A stretch of 64,000 bases of DNA from Nocardioides gansuensis (GCF_003076135.1 NZ_QDGZ01000007.1:186001-250000), one strand, 5' to 3'; shown: positions 20,836 to 29,976, counted from the first letter of the stretch. A program made the numbers and translations. Notes: generated from the letters alone by a model not told the origin.

Positions 20836-21195
20836 AGGGCACTGCCTCCTAGTGACCGCTGTGCCTCCCTACGCCAGCGACGGCTCGCGCGAGGTCGGCT
20901 CGGCCAATCTGCGGCCCTTGCCCTTTTCGCCTGTGCTCTGAGTGTGTCCACGCCGTCCGCAGCGCTGCGGACGACACGAACCGCATCGTCACGCAGCGTT
21001 TCGACGTGCTAGAAGGGGCTCCTAGTCCGGATGGTAGTCCAGCCCGACCCCCGCGGGGGCCAGTGTCGTTGAGATGGTCGAGCCTGGGGCTCAGGCCGAC
21101 GGCCGAGGAAATGGATGCGGGCCGCCCTGTGTGCGGCGGTGCCTTAGGAATCTGCCTCGATCCCTTGCAAGATCACCGCCACGTGCTTGGTACGA
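20836..21195. other. Intergenic region after the PucR-type gene
   Basis: 360 bases without a convincing gene. A 9-bp perfect inverted repeat CGTCCGCAG / CTGCGGACG (20954-20962 and 20965-20973) about 120 bases after the regulator stop is a possible terminator. Longer open frames here look like out-of-frame shadows. Confidence 0.4.
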
Positions 21196-21357
21196 GTGGG
21201 AGACAGGTTTCACTTAGCGCTCATGGCCGCGACGGCACTGGTCCTTGGAGCCGCGGTCGCGCTGTCGGCAGCGGGCGCTGCGCTCTCGGTGTGCTTTGTG
21301 ATGGTCATGCTCGCTCCGATCGTCACCGTCGTCGGATACGAGCTCATCGGCCAGTGA
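21196..21357 (+). CDS. Small membrane protein, unknown
   Basis: 53 residues from a GTG at 21196, or 44 from the ATG at 21223. Nearly the whole product is two hydrophobic segments (ALVLGAAVALSAAGAAL and SVCFVMVMLAPIVTVVGY) ending in ELIGQ. Third-position GC and hydrophobic periodicity look coding, but no family is recognised. It could be the tail of a decayed gene. Confidence 0.35.
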   Translation: MGDRFHLALMAATALVLGAAVALSAAGAALSVCFVMVMLAPIVTVVGYELIGQ

Positions 21358-21429
21358 GCGTCGCACTCCCGGTAGGGGTGTTCGTGATCTGCCTCTACGG
21401 CCTGCACACCGCGTTGTCATGATGGACCT

Positions 21430-22299
21430 GTGCTGTGGAGAATGCGCGCGACCCTGCCCGACCGACCGGGCACGCTCGCAGCGCTCGCCCACGAGTGCGG
21501 CAAGGCCGGCGTCAACATCGTCGGAATGCAGATCTTCCGCGGCGCCGAGGCGGCCACCGTCGAGCTTGTGGTCGAGGCCCCGGACACCGTCGAGGCCGAC
21601 CTAGTCGACCTGGTGCACCGGGGCGGCGCCCAGCACGTCGAGTCGATGCGGTGCACGGAGGCAGCCCTCGCCGACCAGCCCACCCGCTACGTCAACGCCG
21701 CGCGTGCGGTGCTCGCGCAGCCGTCGTCGTTCCCCGACGTCGCCGCGCATCTCTTCGACGCCGACGTCGCGCCGGCGGACGACCGCGAGGACGTGATGGT
21801 AATGACGCTGGGCGAGGACGTGGAGGTCCAGATCCGGAGAGCGACGCCGTTCACCGACACCGAGCGGGCCCGCGGCGCGGCGTTCGCCGAACTGGTGGCC
21901 GAGGTGCTCGAGCGGCAGGCACCGCTGTCGACCGGCGTCCAACCCGGTGGTCAGACGCCGGAGTATGTCGTCGGCGATGCCGAAGTGACGGCTCTCGCCA
22001 GCGGGCACGTCGTCGGCCGCGGCCGCATCGGCGCCGCCGACCCCGAGGCACCCGACGCGCGGTACATCGACCTCGAGGTCGACCCGGGCTGGCGCCGGCA
22101 CGGCGTCGGCACCCGCCTCCTCAACGAGATCGTGAGGATGGCCTGCGCTCAGGGAATCGCCGAGATCGTGGTCACGGCACCGGCGGACAGCCGCGCGGTG
22201 CTGCCGATGGTGCTGGCGGCCGGGCTGCGCGGACGCATCCGGATCGCCGGCGACTCGCTCACAGTCCGGATCTCGCTCGCCGAGCCCCGCCGCATCTGA
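21430..22299 (+). CDS. ACT domain fused to GNAT-like acetyltransferase domain
   Basis: 289 residues. Residues 1-75 form an ACT regulatory domain (LWRMRATLPDRPGTLAALAHECGKAGVNIVGMQIF, a ligand-binding glycine turn at DRPGTL). Residues about 130-280 resemble a GNAT N-acetyltransferase, with the acetyl-CoA loop VDPGWRRHGVGTRLLNEIV (Q/RxxGxG/A form). ACT domains usually sense amino acids, so the protein may acetylate a target in response to one. GTG start at 21430. The gene stands alone and faces the IS21 fragment. Confidence 0.75.
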   Translation: MLWRMRATLPDRPGTLAALAHECGKAGVNIVGMQIFRGAEAATVELVVEAPDTVEADLVDLVHRGGAQHVESMRCTEAALADQPTRYVNAARAVLAQPSSFPDVAAHLFDADVAPADDREDVMVMTLGEDVEVQIRRATPFTDTERARGAAFAELVAEVLERQAPLSTGVQPGGQTPEYVVGDAEVTALASGHVVGRGRIGAADPEAPDARYIDLEVDPGWRRHGVGTRLLNEIVRMACAQGIAEIVVTAPADSRAVLPMVLAAGLRGRIRIAGDSLTVRISLAEPRRI

Positions 22300-22312
22300 C
22301 GTGAAGGTGGCG

Positions 22313-22478
22313 CCTCATTCGTCGGCGTCGCCTTCCGCTCGTACTTCGGCGGAGCCTGCGAGGCCACCGCCTTCACGACCGTTGTCCTAGAGATCCCCAG
22401 CCGCCTAGCGATCCTGGCCTTCGGCACCCCCTCAGCGGCCAGCCTCCTGATCAGCGCCCAATCCTCCACAGTGATCAC
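22313..22478 (-). pseudogene. IS21-family transposase IstA, N-terminal fragment
   Basis: About 55 residues from a GTG at 22478: MITVEDWALIRRLAAEG, then IARRLGISRTTVVKAV, a helix-turn-helix head typical of IstA from actinobacterial IS21 elements. Homology stops near the convergent end of the ACT-GNAT gene, and the rest of the transposase and IstB are absent. The sequence just upstream (22490-22520) may be the remaining IS terminus. Confidence 0.7.
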
Positions 22479-22718
22479 ACTCCAATCGTCGAGAGAGTGT
22501 TCACTTTCCGAGCGCCGTCACCGTCCAGTTTTTCGACCGCCGTCGACAATCTACGCCGTAGACGGTCAATGCCTATTGGTCTAGGCGCGCCGCTGCCATG
22601 ACAGCACGAGCTGCGCGAAAGACAGCTCGATCACTCGGTCCCCCGCCCGAGCCGCGTCGTCGTGTCCGCAAGTTCGGCGAGCTGCTCGGCGAATGGGCCA
22701 CGAAGGCGGCTTTGCTGC

Positions 22719-24269
22719 TCAAGACAAGGGCGAAATCTCTGCCAGGTCATCCATGACACCTTTGCCGCCGTCGGTCAGGCTCGATGTGTCACCGCCTGAA
22801 ACCCGTGGGGCCTCCTGGTAGACACGTACCCAGTCGACCTGGGCGGTCTGGCTCATCCGACCAGGGGTCAGGTGCCGCAGCTCATAGTCCGAAGTCAGCA
22901 TGGAGAGGATGAGGAACGCCGGCTTGTGGCTGACCGCCCGGGTCTCCCGATAGAACTCCGCGCCGTCGACGCGGAAGATGTACTCCTTCGACGTCCACTC
23001 CACCGAGAAGACATGGAAGGAGTCCCACCAGGTGTCGCCGACCGGCTTCATCGCCGCGGTCTGCTTGAAGATGTCGCCGTAGGTGGTGACCTGCCTGCGC
23101 GACGTGTTGTGGTGAAGGAATGCGCCGATCGCGCTCACCGAAGTGGAGCTCTCACCGAAGAACTCCATGGCGTCGACCTCGATGTCACCGGGCAGCGGGC
23201 TGCCGTCTACGGGAAGCATCCAGAACGCAGAGTGCATGCCCTTGCCCCGCTGGAGCTTCATCCGGGCCGCCGCGAATCCGTACTGGAACGTGAACGACTT
23301 CTCCGTGGCGATCTGGGAGTTGGTCAGGTACGCAACCGAGCCGGAGCCGTAGTCGGAGGAGTAGCCACATGATTGGCCGAGCCGCGACTGGTCGTAGCCG
23401 ACACCGAGGTGTAGGACCCCGTCGACGACGTGCCGGGTGGAGGAGTCGACGCGGGCGCAGGTGCGTCGGCCTTCGGTGCTGTTCTCACGAACCTGGTCGT
23501 TCCATACCGCGGCGTTGAGTCGGGCGCCGGAGAACGTCTCCTCAAAGCTCGGAGACCAGCCGCGGGTCATGACGGTGTTGGTGGTTGTGGCAGCCCCGCC
23601 GTCGGCGGTCGCGATCGTGGTCGCCCGGTAGGTGGCCGTGTCGGCCACCTGGAAGACGGCCGTACCGGCAGCATCCTGGACCTCGGTCTGCACGATGCTC
23701 CACCGGTCACCGGTGAGGCGTTCGAGGTGAACGAGACGGCCGGGGCGCGCGGGGCTGAACTGGGCCACGACCTGGCCGTTGTCCTCGGGGTCGGCGGGCG
23801 CGGGGCCTGGCTGCACTATCGGCGGGAGAGCCGCCAGCTGGGAGGACTGCCCCTGGACGTCGACGTCGACCGGCTTGGTGATGATGGACGGCAGCCCCTG
23901 GGACTCGGGCTTGACCTTGTGCCGGGGAGCCTTGACGCGCAGGGTGGCCGGCCGTTCGAGAACGATGTTCTTGAAGGTGAAGTTGCCAACCTGCGTCGAC
24001 TTCTTGGTGGCGATAGTGACGTAGCGGCCGCCCCTGAGCTGCTGTAGCTGCACGGTGCGCCGCAGCTTGGAGCCGAGGTATCCGGTCAGCTCGAAGCCGG
24101 ACCCGGCGACAGGCGTGACGGCCGGCGGGCGCAACCGCCCGAACGCGGCACCGGCCGGGGACGCCGTGTTGACGGTCAGCACCGCGGTCAGCGACCCCAC
24201 CACGGTGAACGCGAGCAGCGGGGCCAGGACGGCGCCCAGGCGCAGTCGAGTCCCGATCGGGTACCTCAT
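22719..24269 (-). CDS. Secreted glycoside hydrolase family 16 protein
   Basis: 516 residues. Signal peptide at 1-42 (RLRLGAVLAPLLAFTVVGSL ending near ASPAGA-A). Two beta-rich repeats of unknown type (about 45-250) resemble Ig-like or carbohydrate-binding modules. The GH16 domain (about 255-490) has the E-x-D-x-x-E catalytic motif EVDAMEF near residues 364-370, with WMLPVDG upstream and QVDWVRVYQ near the end. GH16 enzymes cleave beta-1,3, beta-1,4 or related glycans, so this may release sugars from extracellular glucans or similar. The ATG overlaps the stop of the upstream gene (ATGA), so the two are coupled. A short acidic tail follows the catalytic domain. Confidence 0.88.
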   Translation of the reverse strand: MRYPIGTRLRLGAVLAPLLAFTVVGSLTAVLTVNTASPAGAAFGRLRPPAVTPVAGSGFELTGYLGSKLRRTVQLQQLRGGRYVTIATKKSTQVGNFTFKNIVLERPATLRVKAPRHKVKPESQGLPSIITKPVDVDVQGQSSQLAALPPIVQPGPAPADPEDNGQVVAQFSPARPGRLVHLERLTGDRWSIVQTEVQDAAGTAVFQVADTATYRATTIATADGGAATTTNTVMTRGWSPSFEETFSGARLNAAVWNDQVRENSTEGRRTCARVDSSTRHVVDGVLHLGVGYDQSRLGQSCGYSSDYGSGSVAYLTNSQIATEKSFTFQYGFAAARMKLQRGKGMHSAFWMLPVDGSPLPGDIEVDAMEFFGESSTSVSAIGAFLHHNTSRRQVTTYGDIFKQTAAMKPVGDTWWDSFHVFSVEWTSKEYIFRVDGAEFYRETRAVSHKPAFLILSMLTSDYELRHLTPGRMSQTAQVDWVRVYQEAPRVSGGDTSSLTDGGKGVMDDLAEISPLS

Positions 24270-25045
24270 CCGAGGACCTCGACGAAACCCTCGGGGTCTC
24301 GAGAAGGGGCGCCCGAAGTCACCCCGCCTTCGCGTACCTCGAGGCCGAGTTCGACGAACGTGAGGATCTGGTCGACCCGGTCGAGCTGGATATCCAACCG
24401 CAGCACCTGCCCGGTGACGGCCAGGATCTCCTTCCGGGTGCTGGACGCGCTCAGCATGAGGGCTGCGTCGCGGGCGGCCGTCGCCGCGAGATCGGCCTCG
24501 GAGTTGAGGAGACGCGCCGTGGCCAGCTCCCTCCGGACGGCGATCAGCCCAGCGGAGCCCTCGGTCTTCACGACCACCTCGTCGAGGCTCGCGAGCCGCG
24601 TCGTGTTGGCCTCTGCAACCTGGCAGAGTGCCGCGAGGTCCTGCAGGTGGCCGGCACCGAAGCTGTCGGCCACGGGGCGACTCCGGCGAACCTGTGACAC
24701 GATCGCTGGCAGGCCGGCCCAGGTCGTTGCGACATGCGCGCCATCCGCGAGCCCCGCGAGTAGATCCCGATCGCCGGCGACCGAGACGGCGAGGCGCGCT
24801 TGCGCGTCGCCGTCGAGGCGACGCACGGGGCACCGATCCAGGAGGCTGGCAAGAGCCGCATCGGCGTGCGTGATGTCCGCGATGATCCTGCGCCGGAGTG
24901 CCTCGCCGATCGGCGTGGAGTTGCCTGCCAGCCCGATGTACGCCTCCCGGGTGGAATGTGTCGCCGGCGCCGCGACAGACGCAGGCGCAAATGCCATGGA
25001 CCTAACTGCGACGTCCGAGGGCGTAGAAGCGGAGGTGGGAAGCAT
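24266..25045 (-). CDS. Unknown helical protein coupled to the GH16 gene
   Basis: 259 residues from an ATG at 25045; an internal ATG at 24997 is also possible. Apart from an Ala/Thr/Ser-rich head, the sequence is predicted mostly alpha-helical with heptad-like Leu/Ala spacing (LLDRCPVRRLDGDAQARLAV, LQDLAALCQVAEANTTRLASL), suggesting a coiled coil or helical bundle. No enzyme motif is seen. Its TGA overlaps the start of the GH16 gene, so it is likely a partner or chaperone-like factor of that secreted hydrolase. The function is not known. Confidence 0.6.
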   Translation of the reverse strand: MLPTSASTPSDVAVRSMAFAPASVAAPATHSTREAYIGLAGNSTPIGEALRRRIIADITHADAALASLLDRCPVRRLDGDAQARLAVSVAGDRDLLAGLADGAHVATTWAGLPAIVSQVRRSRPVADSFGAGHLQDLAALCQVAEANTTRLASLDEVVVKTEGSAGLIAVRRELATARLLNSEADLAATAARDAALMLSASSTRKEILAVTGQVLRLDIQLDRVDQILTFVELGLEVREGGVTSGAPSRDPEGFVEVLG

Positions 25046-25437
25046 GCCCTCGTACACAAAATCGACTCCAGATTCAGGGCGGCCCCGCCGATCGAGGCCA
25101 TCGCTCTGGTTATCGGCCGTCTGGCACCCCGGCTTGACGCCTAACCGCCTGATCGGTCCAGCTCCCAGCGAGACCCGACCAGCAGTCCAAAGGCAGGGGC
25201 CCGGCTTGTTGAGAAAGCTGCTCCTCCACCGAGACGTCGGTGGCGCACAAGAGGGTTGACCTTGCGGACGGAGCAAGCGCCCCGTGTCGACCACGCTCGA
25301 AAATGAGGCCATAGCCGGTCGAAACGAGGCCACCCAGACAGATTGGATGACAGATGGGCATCTGGGACGCGCGCGGCGCTGCTCGATGTAGTCACTGCCC
25401 CGTGGGTCCATGTCACCGCGGTACGCCCTGGACGGCC
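25046..25437. other. Intergenic region with an orphan IS end
   Basis: 392 bases between the unknown helical gene and the metalloprotease gene. Apart from the IS-end remnant at 25285-25314, no gene is visible. The promoter for the GH16 pair should lie here. Confidence 0.4.
25285..25314. repeat. Orphan IS terminal sequence
   Basis: Thirty bases starting TGTCGACCACGCTCGAAAA. They match 30968-30997, the end of the IS30-type remnant, with three differences. Just inside, GAAACGAGGCCAC repeats part of the motif. This is what a solo end left by an old, mostly deleted IS copy would look like. Confidence 0.6.
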
Positions 25438-26571
25438 TCAAAGGCAGCCGCGTGCTGCGCCGATGACCCCCATCCCGGTGAGGTCGCCGGCGCCGAAGTT
25501 GTGGTTGAGCGAGGAGATGCCCCCGTGCATGACCTGCTCGGCGCCGTTCGCGTGGCCGAGGCCGAGGGCGTGGAGCGTCTCGTGCACAATCACCTGGCCC
25601 CACGTGGTCGAGCCCGAGGTGTCGAAACCGGGACGGAGCGCGTGGTCGCGGTCGAGCACGACGAACCCACGCACCATCCGCCAGGCGACGTCCGCCCCGC
25701 GGTCGGTTGCATGTGCCGACCCACCGCCGAGCCCCACAACGTCGTCCTGCAGCTCCGGGACCTGGGTCTGGTCGGACCAGGCAATTGCGATGTCCATGTG
25801 GGCCGGGAAGGTCGACCCGGTCCGGTGGACATAGGTGGTCTCCCCGACGTACTCGAACCTCAGCCCTGTCCGGTTAGCGATCTGCGCGAACGCCTCCTGG
25901 GCGTGCGCCAGCGAGCCGGCGTAGCCGCCCTGTGGGTTGTAGGCCCAGCGGATCGGCGTGCAGGGATTCCAGCGGGCGCCGCCCTCGACGAACAGGTAGG
26001 ACCAGTCGTCTGCTAGCCCAGCAGGCGCAAGGTCCGTGACCGGTGCGGGCGTCGGCGTCGGCGTGGGGGCCGACGCGACCACCTTCACGATAAGCCTCTG
26101 GGTCTGCGCGGCGCGGAGTCCGTCGAAGCGCGGGCTCCTGACCTGGAACGCGCGCGTCCGATCCTCCGACCCGGCACTCACCTCGAACCGGAAGGCGCCG
26201 GTGCGGGCCGTGCGCCTCCGGGCGAGGACCTGCCAGCCCGACGACGTGGACTCGAGCAGCTCCACCGGCCGAGGCCGAGCGTGGCGGCCGGCCCGGACCA
26301 GGACCACCCCGGAGACGACGAGGCGCGCGCCGGCCTCGGCGCTCTCCGGCGCCGTCACCGCGATCCGCGCAGCGCGATTGAGCTTTGCCGCGTCGTCTGC
26401 GTGCACGGAGTCGCCGTACTCTGCCGTCACGATCGCGGGGCGTGCGGCGCCCTGCCCAGCGGCGTCGCGGGCGCCGGCGGAGAACGCTGCGGGAGCCAGC
26501 GCCAGCGCGAGGCCCGTCACAACCACCGTGGCGCACATGTGGCGAAGGGCAGGACGTCGTCGGAGCTTCAT
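25438..26571 (-). CDS. Secreted matrixin-type zinc metalloprotease
   Basis: 377 residues. A signal peptide (1-33) ends at AFSAGA. Then comes a linker and beta-rich domain (about 60-165) and a Pro/Thr linker (APTPTPTPAP). The C-terminal domain carries the zinc motif HETLHALGLGH (residues 330-340) with the metzincin third His, and EQVMHGG supplies the Met-turn. An SLNHNFGAGDL tail follows. Matrixin-like enzymes cleave extracellular proteins. The WNPCTPIRWAYNP block just after the linker matches bacterial matrixins. It has its own long upstream region and is probably transcribed alone. Confidence 0.9.
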   Translation of the reverse strand: MKLRRRPALRHMCATVVVTGLALALAPAAFSAGARDAAGQGAARPAIVTAEYGDSVHADDAAKLNRAARIAVTAPESAEAGARLVVSGVVLVRAGRHARPRPVELLESTSSGWQVLARRRTARTGAFRFEVSAGSEDRTRAFQVRSPRFDGLRAAQTQRLIVKVVASAPTPTPTPAPVTDLAPAGLADDWSYLFVEGGARWNPCTPIRWAYNPQGGYAGSLAHAQEAFAQIANRTGLRFEYVGETTYVHRTGSTFPAHMDIAIAWSDQTQVPELQDDVVGLGGGSAHATDRGADVAWRMVRGFVVLDRDHALRPGFDTSGSTTWGQVIVHETLHALGLGHANGAEQVMHGGISSLNHNFGAGDLTGMGVIGAARGCL

Positions 26572-26886
26572 GCGGCGGTCCTCGTGATCGAAACGGGAAC
26601 GGCCGGCGCTCCCCGAGAGAGTGGAATAGGAATGCCCCGCAGGCGTCTCGGGTCACCTGCGGGGCAATGCCAATGCTGCACGACACCAGGCGGCCTGTCA
26701 CCGAATCCCGAAATTTCGCGCAAAGATGCCGAGATCCCCGTCCCGAGATCGAGAGGTCCTTGCGATCCGTCATGCGACGGTGAGTTTGCCAGGCGTTCTT
26801 GTCTAAACCTTTACACGCTGAGTCACATTTGGGTGGGTTTCTTGAGAATTGCTTGAGAGTTCCGACCCTCGAGGAGACTCCCAACG
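26572..26886. other. Upstream region of the metalloprotease gene
   Basis: 315 bases with locally lower GC. An AT-richer stretch is seen around 26795-26860 (CTTGTCTAAACCTTTACACG and nearby TTGAGAATTGCTTGAGAG). This is the likely promoter region of the minus-strand metalloprotease gene, but I cannot pick the -35 and -10 with confidence. Confidence 0.35.
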
Positions 26887-27060
26887 ATGAGCACCCTGCC
26901 CGAGCGACTGCGGACGGTCGTTGACCTGGACACGGCACAGAACTCTCGGCCCACACACTGTTCGATCGAGACCGGGATCTCCGTCTTCTTCGCCGACCCC
27001 CACTCGGCATGGCCGGATCGACCCGGACAATCGCCGGACGCGGTGGCTCGCCGCGGTTAG
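26887..27060 (+). pseudogene. IS30-family transposase fragment
   Basis: A 57-codon open frame starting ATG with GAGGAG upstream. LPERLRTVVDLDTAQ and SIETGISVFFADPHSAW correspond to the IS30 core around the WDQG and DPHSPWQR motifs, with the catalytic region decayed and sequence after AW unrelated. It is a recombined remnant, not a functional gene. Confidence 0.6.
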
Positions 27061-27212
27061 CGTGGAGCCCTCGGGCACGCGGTATGTGTGCCGATAGCTG
27101 TTGGTGCGAAAGGGATGTCGGCGTGCTGACGCTGTTCGCAGCCCTGATGGTTCTGTTTGGTTGATCCTGGCCGTCCTGGCGGCATACGTCGCTTGACGTC
27201 GAGAGGCGCCGC

Positions 27213-27314
27213 ATGGGCTGGAGCCCGGCGGTCCTACTCGCCTCCGTCGCCTGGTGGGGTCTTGCCTACGCCGTCGAACTCTCTGTCGAGCACATCGCGG
27301 CCAAGAGCCGTTAG
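27213..27314 (+). other. Tiny membrane ORF, doubtful
   Basis: 33 residues, one hydrophobic helix (SPAVLLASVAWWGLAYAVEL). Just upstream (27123-27196) two pieces in different frames, LTLFAALMVLF and LILAVLAAYVA, would make a second small membrane peptide if one base were added. They may be remnants of a respiratory or transport accessory operon. Not recognised. Confidence 0.25.
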
Positions 27315-27394
27315 GGTGACGTGAAGTACGTCGGGATCACGGCGCTGGCGCCGCGTGGCTCGCCTTCGTGGTGTGCACCGGCCGCGGACGACGC

Positions 27395-27690
27395 GTGACC
27401 AGGCGCATGCTGGCCTTTCTGGCAATCGTGCCCGTCGCCGCGCTGACAGTCCTCGCGATCCGCGCCACCCATGACCTGGTGCGCTCCTATCCGGCATCGG
27501 CCTCGACCTAGGACCCGCTGATCGTCGAGTTCGAACCGACATTCTGGGCGATCCTGATCTACAACAACCTCCTGTTGGTGGCCGCAACCGCGCGGTTCGT
27601 GGTCAGCATGGTCCGGTTGACCGCGTTCGTGGACGAGGTCCCAACCAGGACCCCGCCGGTGACGGTGAACGCGAACGGGGTCAGATCCAT
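27395..27690 (+). pseudogene. Membrane-protein remnant with internal stop
   Basis: A GTG at 27395 opens a hydrophobic segment (MLAFLAIVPVAALTVLAI) that runs into TAG at 27509-27511. The same frame continues with FWAILIYNNLLLVAATARFVV, another membrane segment, before losing coding character. With the kinase-like fragment just downstream, it may be the sensory part of a lost two-component sensor. Confidence 0.35.
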
Positions 27691-27752
27691 GCGAGCGAAC
27701 CAGCCGACCTCGAAGTTCTGCAGCAGGTTGGCGGTCCACGGCAGGGGCCCCC

Positions 27753-27932
27753 TCCATCGACGCCAAGCTCACGAACTTTCGCGGCGACTCGACGGCCAAC
27801 CCCCGCGGTCTGGGAATGCTCCTGGCCGAAGCAGTAGCCCTTGCTCACGACGGTCACCTAGACATCTCCGAGTCTCACGCAGGCGCCACCGTCACCCTCC
27901 TGCTCTCGCGAGAACCCGACTTCCCCGCGTAA
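27753..27932 (+). pseudogene. C-terminal fragment of a histidine kinase-like ATPase domain
   Basis: 59 codons in frame to TAA. NPRGLGMLLAEAVALAHDGHLDI and HAGATVTLLL match the G2-box end of HATPase domains (GLGL...A..HGG.....S..G.G..F...L). The rest of the domain is missing. Confidence 0.5.
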
Positions 27933-28377
27933 CCCACACCCCCGCACATGGACGGGCTCCGGCACTCAAGCATGGTCAACCGCCTCAACGAGCAACTCAA
28001 CGTGCTGCTACAGGGTTCGAACTTGCTGATCGGCCATAGCCACATGGTCGAAGGAGCGGGCGCGTCGACCCTCGTCTTACGTTTTCAAGGTCGAGCCGCT
28101 CGCGTCCCTCCCGATCGAGCAGATCCTCGCGCCGACGGTGCAGGTCGCGCAGCACTACCTGGCGGACAGCTCACCGGTGGACCGGCACGCCGCCGACCCT
28201 GCGTCCTCGCCGCCGACGACCGCCTTCCGCGCCGCTGCGTATTGCGAGCGCCTCGGCGTGCCACTGACGAGACCTGACTGCCGCCGGCCAGAGCGGCCAG
28301 GTTAGCTTGTCGATCGCCAAGCAGCGGGGAACGCGCGACACTGGTGCGTACACACTGATCCGGGGCACGGAGAGTCG
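27933..28377. other. Gene-poor stretch before the hemerythrin-like gene
   Basis: 445 bases. A plus-strand open stretch 28085-28305 (FKVEPLASLPIEQILAPTVQ) looks codon-biased but has no start and no recognised family; it may be another remnant. Otherwise nothing is seen. Confidence 0.35.
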
Positions 28378-28839
28378 ATGGAACCGCACCCGTCCACATC
28401 AGACCAGGCCTTCCTGGCCGACTTGCGGCGGCACCGCGCCGAACTGCGCGAGTCGATGAGCGCGCTGGAAGACGCCCTGGCCGCGCCCGCCACCGCCCCG
28501 CCCTGGGCCCCGCGTCTCCACGCTGCCCTGGTGGAACTCGCTGCCGACTTCCGTACACACATCGACATCACAGAGGGGCCCAACGGGCTGTACAGCGACC
28601 TCCTCAAGACCTCGCCACGGTTGTCCGAGTCCGTTGCCAGCCTCATTCGCGAACACGCCCTAATCTGTCGTCAGGTCGACAACCTGCTGGCCCGAGTGAC
28701 AGCCTCGGACGGCATCGAGGACGTGGACAGAGTTCGCGACCTGGGCATGGCGATCCTAGGGAGACTCGTCCGACACCGGCAGCGAGGCTCCGATCTCGTC
28801 TTCGAGGCCTACGAGTTCGACATCGGGGGCGAGACCTGA
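28378..28839 (+). CDS. Hemerythrin-like four-helix protein
   Basis: 153 residues. The His/Glu pattern fits a hemerythrin-HHE fold: HRAELRES (helix 1), FRTHIDITEGPNGLY (H...E, helix 2), IREHALICRQVDNLL (helix 3) and RHRQRGSDLVFEAYEFDIGG (H....D, helix 4). Such proteins bind a di-iron centre and sense or store oxygen or NO. Start ATG at 28378 with a weak GGAGAG upstream. The gene stands alone in a decayed region but has normal codon use, so it may still work. Confidence 0.65.
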   Translation: MEPHPSTSDQAFLADLRRHRAELRESMSALEDALAAPATAPPWAPRLHAALVELAADFRTHIDITEGPNGLYSDLLKTSPRLSESVASLIREHALICRQVDNLLARVTASDGIEDVDRVRDLGMAILGRLVRHRQRGSDLVFEAYEFDIGGET

Positions 28840-29343
28840 GCAGAGCCCCCGCAGCCAAGGCCCGTACGACAGGCCAGCTAGAGCTGGACAAGACATATGT
28901 CAGTCGAAATGCGATCCGAGGTTGACCATTCAAGCATTGTCACCTGCGCCTGCGATAGTCCGTGTTCGACGCCGCGCCCGGGTCATTCCCTTACGCAGCT
29001 GAGTGTCCGCCGGCGCCTCGTCGAAGGGCAGCGGCGCCAGCGCCCAGCAGGCACGGTCCGGGAAGTACTCGCGAGCACGCGTTCACTGCCTGCGGGGCGC
29101 AGCGGTGCGCTCGCCGCGAGGGGACGGACGTGCCGCCACCAGTAGGTGCGAGAACGGCACCGGACCGCGGCTCCCTCGAGCGGCTCGCAGCCGGCGCAGC
29201 TGGCCGCGGGATTGGTGGCGCTGCGCGCAAGCCGCGACGTACCGACTCCTGAGATGAGGTGGCCCAACTGTGCGAGGTGGCGCAAGGCCGACGACCTAGG
29301 CGGCTAGGAATAGGAATAGCCCGTGATCGGAGGTCTGCCGTTC
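28840..29343. other. Gene-poor stretch
   Basis: 504 bases with no recognisable gene on either strand. Open frames here are short and mutually overlapping in high-GC sequence. Confidence 0.4.
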
Positions 29344-29440
29344 GAAGGGTGCGCGACTACGACCTGTGGCGCGAGGCCTTCGGCGAGGACGTCGGGGGAC
29401 GTCAGGCGTCCGGTGCCACGGGTTACCGGATCTTCCGGTT
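29344..29440 (+). pseudogene. Fragment of an antibiotic-biosynthesis-monooxygenase-like protein
   Basis: About 32 codons, VRDYDLWREAFGED then RQASGATGYRIFRLQ. These match the start of small ferredoxin-like ABM/cyclase proteins (V.DYD.W...FD......GA.GYR.FR). Homology ends abruptly where a minus-strand fragment begins. Confidence 0.45.
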
Positions 29441-29781
29441 GCAGGTACCAGATGATGTAGTCGATGGCGAGTTCCTTCGCGTGCACCTGGCGTACGCGAC
29501 GAGGACGTCACCTTGGGCCCTGCCGGCCGGGGGTCAAAGGGACCATGAAGTCGGCGGCGAGTCCTGCGGGGGTGGCCGTGAGGGTTGGTGGCGCTCTCGC
29601 GGTAGCCGCCGACGGTCTTGATGTCGAACATCGGCGCTAGGACGTTCACCAGGTGGGTCAGCTGCGGCTTGACCGGACCGAGGTTGTAGTTGGTCTCGGT
29701 CGCGACCGCGCAGCCGGTGCCGGCGGTACACACCTTGACAACTGCTCCCGCAAACAGCCGTCTGATGACCTGCGCATCCAA
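29440..29781 (-). pseudogene. C-terminal fragment of a secreted peptidase-like (M15/ARB-07466-type) domain
   Basis: Minus-strand pieces NYNLGPVKPQLTHLVNVLAP, DIKTVGGYRESATNPHGHP and, after a one-base shift in a C-run near 29555, AGLAADFMVPLTPG, followed by HAKELAIDYIIWY. Together they resemble the C-terminal domain of actinobacterial cell-wall peptidase-like proteins (GWR...PxGHPxGLAxDFMV...A...L.VDYVIW). The N-terminal part is missing and the frame is broken. Confidence 0.5.
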
Positions 29782-29976
29782 AACTCACCGCACATTTCGT
29801 CGCCAACCATTGACGGCTTCCGAATCCTCCCCGCCCAAACGCCGCTCCTAGCCCTCCCATCGAGCGGGACCGATGCCGGTGTCCTGGTGCCCGGGCGGTA
29901 TAGCGGGTCGTGGACGAACTCACCCAGGCGAAGAACGCCGCCTCGATGGAACACCCCGCCCGCCGTAACTCGCTCA

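Noticed and set aside
21006..21422. 138-codon plus-strand frame after the PucR-type gene
   Set aside because: Shadow of the small hydrophobic ORF in another frame; Arg/Gly/Pro composition.
22598..22756. 52-codon plus-strand ORF (TARAARKTARSLG) before the GH16 gene
   Set aside because: No recognisable family, no good ribosome site, and it overlaps the end of the GH16 gene.
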